A stretch of 11,445 nucleotides of DNA. It comes from Abiotrophia sp. HMSC24B09 (GTDB lineage: Bacteria; Bacillota; Bacilli; Lactobacillales; Aerococcaceae). Every line of letters starts with the position of its first letter. The stretch's first letter is position 1. The notes beneath the pieces were generated by a model that was not told the DNA's origin, searched no databases, and saw only the letters and a list, made by a program, of their open reading frames with translations. The DNA lies in the NCBI RefSeq assembly GCF_001815865.1, contig NZ_KV822203.1:27791-39235 (forward strand), given 5' to 3'. This document shows positions 7,120 through 11,445 of the stretch, piece after piece. The position numbers were made by a program, and so were the translations under genes.

Positions 7120-8094
7120 TTATTTTGCCCCTAAATGAAAGGCCTGTTGGATATTAACCGGCGTCTGGCTGTTAAGCAAGACCAGCAACTTGATGCGAGC
7201 TTTGACCCCACTCAAGCCCTGGGTGAAGATGACCCCGGCTTGGCGCAGCTGCTTGCCGCCCCCTTCATAGTCATAAACATCTTCCGTAATGCCGTTGAAG
7301 GCCCGCGACACCATGACTACTGGCAGGCCGGCGGCCAGCACCTTCTTAAGGCCAGCTAAGCTAGCCGGTGGCAGGTTGCCTGCCCCTAAGCCTTCAATGA
7401 CCAGGCCGCTATAGGCGCCTGAGTCCACAATGTGGTCAAACAAATCAGCCGTCATGCCTGAGTAAGCCTTGAGCAGGGCTACTTGCTTGGTTAGGCTTTG
7501 GAGCTCATAGTGCTCGGTATGAATCAACTTCTGGAAGTAGAGAACCTGGTTCTTAGACACAATCCCATTGGGCCCAAAGGTTGGCGTCTGGAAGGTGGCT
7601 ACATTGGTAGTGTGGGTCTTGGTCACATAGGTAGCCGTGTGGATTTCCTCGTTCATGACCACCATGACCCCCTTGCCCCGCGACTGGTCAGCGACGGCGG
7701 TGACGATAGCCGACCGCAAATTGGCCAGGCCATCCGAGCCCATTTCATTGCTGGAACGCATGGCCCCCGTAATGATGACTGGGATGTCCAAATCCAGGGT
7801 CAACTCCAGGAAATAGGCTGTCTCTTCCAGAGTGTCAGTCCCGTGGGTGATAACCACCCCATCGAAATCCTCCTGGCGAGCCTCAATCCAGTTCTTAAGC
7901 TCCAACATATGTTGGGGCGTCACATGAGGTGACGGCAGGTGGAAGAAGTCAATGATGGTTAGGTCAGCCAAGGAACGGAAGAGATTGCCCTCCTGGCTGA
8001 GCGGATTGGTGGAAGATGGCGAGACCTTACCCGTGGTCTGGTCTTCACTCATGGAGATGGTTCCCCCTGTGTTTAATATGGCAATCCGTTTCAT
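7120..8094 (-). CDS. ansA: L-asparaginase, cytoplasmic type
   Basis: It hydrolyses L-asparagine to aspartate and ammonia. The 324-aa protein begins MKRIAILNTGGTISM, with the first catalytic threonine in TGGTI (Thr12) and the second motif THGTDT (83-88; Thr86 and Asp87 correspond to Thr89 and Asp90 of E. coli AnsB). The catalytic lysine is Lys159 in YVTKTHT (Lys162 in E. coli). There is no signal peptide or lipobox, so it is a cytoplasmic enzyme for amino-acid use rather than a secreted one. The start is set by a double purine-rich site (AAAGGAGGGAGG) ending 6 nt before the ATG. It is the first gene of the likely asparaginase - DivIVA-like - prfC - NAMPT run. The symbol follows common Firmicutes usage; the reaction is clear. 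Confidence 0.93.
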   Translation of the reverse strand: MKRIAILNTGGTISMSEDQTTGKVSPSSTNPLSQEGNLFRSLADLTIIDFFHLPSPHVTPQHMLELKNWIEARQEDFDGVVITHGTDTLEETAYFLELTLDLDIPVIITGAMRSSNEMGSDGLANLRSAIVTAVADQSRGKGVMVVMNEEIHTATYVTKTHTTNVATFQTPTFGPNGIVSKNQVLYFQKLIHTEHYELQSLTKQVALLKAYSGMTADLFDHIVDSGAYSGLVIEGLGAGNLPPASLAGLKKVLAAGLPVVMVSRAFNGITEDVYDYEGGGKQLRQAGVIFTQGLSGVKARIKLLVLLNSQTPVNIQQAFHLGAK

Positions 8095-8146
8095 CCCTTG
8101 CCTCCCTCCTTTGGTCCTAATCGGCTATACAATACTTGCACCCCTT

Positions 8147-8155
8147 ATTGTAACA
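8147..8155 (-). promoter_or_regulatory. Possible extended -10 promoter of the asparaginase gene
   Basis: On the minus strand TG-T-TACAAT forms an extended -10 (5 of 6 to TATAAT), giving a start near 8140 and a leader of about 46 nt. No good -35 is found at the right spacing, so this is tentative. Confidence 0.35.
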
Positions 8156-8211
8156 TGAATACCCCCCAGTGTCTGTAACAAATTCCCTACAAATGGCCGA
8201 CTTAAGCCTGT

Positions 8212-8237
8212 AAAAAAGAGGCTCTGGGGCCTCTTTT
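8212..8237 (-). terminator. Terminator of the glycerophosphodiesterase gene
   Basis: On the minus strand AAAAGAGGC and GCCTCTTTT pair (9 bp) around a 6-nt loop, and the run of T continues past the stem. It lies about 90 bp after the stop at 8327, so the phosphodiesterase and asparaginase genes are separate units. Nothing coding is seen in 8238-8326. Confidence 0.85.
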
Positions 8238-8326
8238 AGGTGTGCTTAAATTGGCTTAACTAGGAAAAGAGTTAGCCCAAGTCAATCAGGCTAGTGAGTC
8301 CATGCCAACCGAGCTAATCAATCCAA

Positions 8327-10105
8327 CTAGTTACCCGAAGCCAACTGGAGCAGATAGTCCAAGTAGTTGCCATTGTGGGACTGGAGCTTCTGGCGGATGC
8401 TGGCCACTTGATCCGGCTGATCCGTAATGATAGCATCGACTGGTTTTTGCAGATATTTGCGGATTTTCTCATTATCATTAATGGTCCAGACATAGACGGC
8501 CTTGCCCCGGTCGTGGGCCTGGTCAGCCAAGTAGTCCTGATAGGAGAAGTCTTCGATGACGAAGAAGTCTACTTGATTGTCGCCAAAGCCACCTAGTTGG
8601 ATGGGAATGACATAGCCGGTCTCGATTTCTGGCGCCAGTCGCTCAATTTCTTCCATGACCTTGAGGTCCAAGGACATGGTCTTATACTGGGTCTCAACAC
8701 CCAGCTGGCGCATCTTGTTGATAAAGATCTGCGCGTAATTATTGGGCTCGCCCCCGTGAGGCTTGAGCTCAACCAGGAGCTTGACGCCCAGTTCTTTGGC
8801 TCGTTTGACATAGGCGTCAAAGGAAGGAATGGTGGCCTCCAGGCCGTCCTGGCGTACAGTCAAGCCCTCCACTTCCGCCAGCGTCATGTCTTGAACCCGG
8901 CGGTCAAGGCCGGCCAGGCGCTTGAGGTTGTAGTCGTGCATGACCACGAATTGCTGATCCTTGGTCAGCAGAATATCCATCTCTACTTGGTCCACCCCTT
9001 GGGCAGCCGCCGCTTCCAGGGCTGGGATAGTATTCTCCACTCCCTCGGCCACATAGCCCCGATGGGCCACAACCTGCTGTTTAGTGTTAAGCCCACTGCT
9101 AAAGACTTCAAAGGCCGCCGAGCCATAGGCCATGGCACCCAGCAAGGCGAGCAAGAGGTAGAAGCGCCAACCACGTTTGCCCTTGGCCTGGGCTAGCAAG
9201 TAAGGCTGACTGTCCAAAGGCCGCCCCAGGAAAATCAAGAGAATGGACATGACGCCCACCTTGGTGAAGAGGCCAAAGGCGAAGTTGACGCCCCGATAGA
9301 GGGTCAGGACGCCGGCCTGGAACCAGAGATTATCGCCCTTTGTATTGATTAGGAAGGCTAGGCTGGCACCTAGAATAATAAATAGAAAGCCAAAGATAGC
9401 CAGGATTACTTCAAAGCCCAGCAAGGCGCCCACTAGCTTGCGCTTGCCCTGGCGCGTGGCCTGCCAACTCATTTTAAGCGATTGGGAGAAGGCCTGGTCG
9501 CCAATGACCATGAGGGGAACCGTGTAAATCAGACGCAGGTTGAGATAGGATAGGACTAGAAAAACCAGCCCCACCATAACCGTCCCCATGGGGGTCTTCA
9601 TCAATTCACCCGTAATGAATTCCGGCACATAAATACCCTCCGTCAGACTGGACTCGAGGACCAAGCCACTGACTGGCAAGGTAATGAGCAAATAACCAAA
9701 AAAACTAACAAAGTCCAACCCGTTCAAGGATTTAAGCCGGCCCAGGGAATGGGTCAGCAAGCCTCGATAGGACAAGCGCTTGCCCTGGCGACAGGCATCA
9801 ATCACATAGGCCATGGCCGACAGTTCCAGGTAGAAGAGCAAGGCGAAGACCGCCCCCAGCACCAGCAGAATACCAATACTAAGCGGGTTAGCCAGCAGAT
9901 GACTAATATTGTTTTTGTCCAGGTTGGTCTGGTCGGCCGCAATCAGAGCCAGCCGGAAGAGATAGACCAGCAGCCCGGCCCCTAGCCCACTGACTAGGAA
10001 TTGCAGGGCCGTCCCCATGGACAGCAGGACCAAGGCATGGCGCCTAATCAAACTTAGGGTCTGGCGGATGGGTTGGGCTTTGTGGTGTGTAAGGGTAGGT
10101 GACAT
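8327..10105 (-). CDS. Membrane-anchored glycerophosphodiester phosphodiesterase
   Basis: This 592-aa protein fuses a multi-pass membrane region to a GDPD catalytic domain, a known Firmicutes architecture. About seven hydrophobic segments are visible (roughly 27-51, 73-101, 132-150, 175-197, 225-255, 270-295 and 312-333). The catalytic domain starts after residue 344 with VVAHRGYVAEGVENT (His348, Arg349, Glu357, Asn358), then VEMDILL (Glu375, Asp377), VVMHDYNL (His390) and LLVELKPH (Glu446, Lys448), matching the metal-binding and acid-base residues of the family. It hydrolyses glycerophosphodiesters to glycerol 3-phosphate and an alcohol; in this membrane-bound class the substrate may be lipid- or lipoteichoic-acid-derived (inference). 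The start has GAGGAAG 4 nt upstream. It is a single-gene unit between the dps terminator and its own. Confidence 0.94.
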   Translation of the reverse strand: MSPTLTHHKAQPIRQTLSLIRRHALVLLSMGTALQFLVSGLGAGLLVYLFRLALIAADQTNLDKNNISHLLANPLSIGILLVLGAVFALLFYLELSAMAYVIDACRQGKRLSYRGLLTHSLGRLKSLNGLDFVSFFGYLLITLPVSGLVLESSLTEGIYVPEFITGELMKTPMGTVMVGLVFLVLSYLNLRLIYTVPLMVIGDQAFSQSLKMSWQATRQGKRKLVGALLGFEVILAIFGFLFIILGASLAFLINTKGDNLWFQAGVLTLYRGVNFAFGLFTKVGVMSILLIFLGRPLDSQPYLLAQAKGKRGWRFYLLLALLGAMAYGSAAFEVFSSGLNTKQQVVAHRGYVAEGVENTIPALEAAAAQGVDQVEMDILLTKDQQFVVMHDYNLKRLAGLDRRVQDMTLAEVEGLTVRQDGLEATIPSFDAYVKRAKELGVKLLVELKPHGGEPNNYAQIFINKMRQLGVETQYKTMSLDLKVMEEIERLAPEIETGYVIPIQLGGFGDNQVDFFVIEDFSYQDYLADQAHDRGKAVYVWTINDNEKIRKYLQKPVDAIITDQPDQVASIRQKLQSHNGNYLDYLLQLASGN

Positions 10106-10216
10106 AGAACTTCCTCATTATCTTAATCTAAACTTATCCAGTCCCGAGAACTGGGTCTCGTTTAGCCTAACATAAAATAGATAAAAATCATAGGGCCATT
10201 AGCCAAAAATAAGCGC

Positions 10217-10242
10217 AAAAAAAGGAGCCAGAAGACGGCTCC
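10217..10242 (-). terminator. Terminator of dps
   Basis: On the minus strand GGAGCC and GGCTCC form a 6-bp stem with a 7-nt loop followed by seven T. It lies about 22 bp after the dps stop and separates dps from the phosphodiesterase gene downstream. Confidence 0.88.
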
Positions 10243-10264
10243 CAACTCCTTCATTTGATATTTT

Positions 10265-10693
10265 TTAGCCCAAGTAAGCCTTCATAGTCCACAAGTGCTT
10301 GTCGTAGACAGCTTTCATACCAATCAAGAGGTCTTGGCTGACTTCGTCGATGTCAGAATGGATGGCAGCTTCCAATTGAGTACGGAAGAGCTCGAAGTCA
10401 GCAACTGTTTCTTCGACCATTTGACGCGCTGATTTTTCAGTCGTGTAGGGTACTTCCTTGATGGTTGCCAAGGCTAAGAATTCACCTAAAGTTGAGACTG
10501 GCTTGCCGCCAATCATGAGGATGCGTTCGGCTACTTCGTCAAATTGTTCGTGAACTTCGTTATATTGAGTTTCGAAAAGTTCGTGCAATTTGTAGAAGTC
10601 TTGGCCCTTTACATAGAAGTGGTGTTGATGCAATTTCGCATATAAAACACCTAAGTTGGCTGTGATTTCGTTAAGACGTTGAACGGTTGACAT
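10265..10693 (-). CDS. dps: Dps-family ferritin-like DNA-binding/iron-storage protein
   Basis: Dps proteins form 12-subunit cytoplasmic shells that oxidise and store Fe2+ and so protect DNA from peroxide damage. The 142-aa protein carries the inter-subunit ferroxidase signature: HHFYVKGQDFYKLHELFE with His25, His37 and Glu41, then FDEVAER with Asp52 and Glu56. These match Listeria Dps His31, His43, Asp47, Asp58 and Glu62, with Glu in place of one Asp. There is no lysine-rich N-terminal tail, so direct DNA binding is uncertain. I start at the ATG at 10693 because AGGAG lies 9 nt upstream; a TTG two codons earlier would be only 3 nt from it. It is a single-gene unit with its own promoter, operator-like palindrome and terminator. 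Confidence 0.95.
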   Translation of the reverse strand: MSTVQRLNEITANLGVLYAKLHQHHFYVKGQDFYKLHELFETQYNEVHEQFDEVAERILMIGGKPVSTLGEFLALATIKEVPYTTEKSARQMVEETVADFELFRTQLEAAIHSDIDEVSQDLLIGMKAVYDKHLWTMKAYLG

Positions 10694-10716
10694 AATCAAA
10701 CACTCCTTTACTTTTT

Positions 10717-10733
10717 GATAGGATTTCCCTATC
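10717..10733. promoter_or_regulatory. Operator-like palindrome at the dps transcription start
   Basis: GATAGG and CCTATC are perfect 6-bp inverted arms around 5 nt. The site lies immediately downstream of the predicted dps start (about 10735), where a bound repressor would block transcription. A short direct repeat of GATA steps (TAGATAGATAG on the minus strand) adjoins it. The regulator cannot be named from the sequence. Confidence 0.45.
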
Positions 10734-10741
10734 TATCTACC

Positions 10742-10769
10742 ATTATAGACCTCTTAGATAGTAAAGCAA
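10742..10769 (-). promoter_or_regulatory. dps promoter
   Basis: On the minus strand -35 TTGCTT (10764-10769), a 16-bp spacer and a perfect -10 TATAAT (10742-10747) are present. The region upstream (about 10775-10805) is very AT-rich and may serve as an UP element. The predicted leader is about 42 nt. Confidence 0.8.
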
Positions 10770-10853
10770 GGAATATGCACTTTTTATTGAGAATTATATA
10801 AATTTAGGTCTTGTTATTAGAAGACCAGACTGAGCAAGGCCAAGAAAGGCAAG

Positions 10854-11445
10854 CCGCCCCAGCCAGTGGTCCACTCTCCAGAGTGGTCCACTGGCTCTGA
10901 CACTTCCCCCGATTTCCGGCCCTTTCCCGGCCTTTCCACCCTAGCTAGTGGTCCACTCTCCAGAGTGAGCCACTGGCTCTAACATTTTCCTAGGTTTCCG
11001 GCCCTTTCCCGGCCTCTCCGCCCCAGCTAGTGGTCCACTCTCCAGAGTGGACCACTGGCTAAGGCACTTCTCCCGATTTCCGGCCCTTTTCCGGCCTTTG
11101 CGCCCGAGCTAGTGGTCCACTCTTCAGAGTGGGCCACTGGCTCTGCCTCTTTCCCCGGTTTCCAGCCCTTTCCCGCCCTTTCCACCCTAGCTAGTGGTCC
11201 ACTCTTTAAAGTGGGCCACTGGCTCCGCCTCTTTCCCCTGTTTCCAGCCATTTCCCGGCCTTTCCGCCCCAGCCAGTGGTCCACTCTCCAAAGTGGTCCA
11301 CTAGCTCTGCCTCTTCCCTCAGTTTCCGGCCCTTTCCCGGCCTCTCCACCCGAGCTAGTGGTCCACTGGCTCTGCCTCTTTCCCCGGCTTCCGGCCCTTT
11401 CCCGGCCTTTTCGCCCGAGCTAGTGGTCCACTCTCCAGAGTGGAC
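10854..11445. repeat. Tandem array of an 82-bp nested-palindrome unit
   Basis: Units start at 10861, 10943, 11025, 11107, 11189, 11271, 11353 and 11418. The first six are exactly 82 bp, the seventh is 65 bp, and the eighth is cut by the window end. CCGCCCC at 10854-10860 matches the end of a preceding unit. Each full unit has a 36-bp palindrome (AGCYAGTGGTCCACTCT, 2-nt centre, and its inverse) and a 46-bp pyrimidine-rich spacer. Each palindrome arm contains AGTGGNCCACT, itself a palindrome with one central base. RNA from either strand would form a stem of up to 17 bp. Spacers are conserved between units, and GC content is well above the flanks. The whole stretch from 10770 to the end has no gene I can support. 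Function unknown. Confidence 0.97.

Noticed and set aside
8597..9196. 199-codon plus-strand frame opposite the phosphodiesterase gene
   Set aside because: Antisense shadow of the conserved GDPD catalytic domain, with no protein features of its own.
10775..10800. PerR/Fur box in the AT-rich region upstream of the dps -35
   Set aside because: TTGAGAATTATATAA shares only scattered matches with TTATAATNATTATAA, and its position upstream of the -35 is unusual for repression.
11027..11423. Open reading frames of 85 and 103 codons across the repeat array, on minus and plus strands
   Set aside because: They arise because the repeat has few stops. The 82-bp period shifts frame every unit, so no repeated peptide is kept; there are no ribosome binding sites or recognisable domains.
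10854..11445. CRISPR array
   Set aside because: The unit is repeated in full: the 46-bp segments between palindromes are nearly the same in every copy rather than unique, and no cas gene is seen.

Overview
The window looks like chromosome from a low-to-mid GC Gram-positive bacterium of the order Lactobacillales. The evidence is a ptsH-ptsI operon with a Firmicutes-type HPr (His15 and Ser46), a tRNA-Arg(UCU) without an encoded CCA, strong AAGGAGG-type ribosome binding sites, a DUF1827-like small protein, a Listeria-type Dps and a DivIVA-type coiled-coil protein. An Aerococcaceae-like genus is a reasonable guess, but the sequence alone does not fix it.

Layout. All genes except one lie on the minus strand, so transcription runs right to left. 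The left edge (1-77) carries a 25-bp direct repeat just beyond the 3' end of tRNA-Arg (82-155), which has its own consensus promoter. Next comes the phosphotransferase operon ptsH-ptsI (2419 to 417), with a promoter, a leader hairpin and a terminator. Divergent from it is a 92-aa DUF1827-like gene (2695-2973), the only plus-strand gene, whose stop codon sits in the loop of its own terminator. A bidirectional terminator at about 3011-3037 separates it from a long minus-strand run: L-asparaginase (8094-7120), a DivIVA-family protein (7031-6195), peptide chain release factor 3 prfC (6137-4563) and a NAMPT-type nicotinamide phosphoribosyltransferase (4533-3049). Upstream of that run are two separate units, each ending in its own terminator: a membrane-anchored glycerophosphodiester phosphodiesterase (10105-8327) and a Dps-family ferritin (10693-10265).

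The right edge (about 10854-11445) holds no gene. It is a tandem array of an 82-bp GC-rich unit: seven complete or near-complete copies plus a truncated one that runs off the window. Each unit has a 36-bp nested palindrome and a 46-bp pyrimidine-rich spacer with TTTCC repeated at about helical spacing. The spacers are conserved between copies, so this is not a CRISPR array. It is the most unusual structure here.

The genes are mostly housekeeping: sugar uptake and carbon-regulation signalling (PtsH/PtsI), translation termination (PrfC, tRNA-Arg), NAD salvage, asparagine catabolism, polar or septal organisation (DivIVA-like), glycerophosphodiester or lipoteichoic acid turnover, and iron/oxidative-stress protection (Dps). 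Apart from ptsHI they are not an obvious single pathway. The unexplained parts are the palindromic array, the repeat pair beside the tRNA, an operator-like palindrome at the dps transcription start, and a long AT-rich inverted repeat in front of the DivIVA-like gene.
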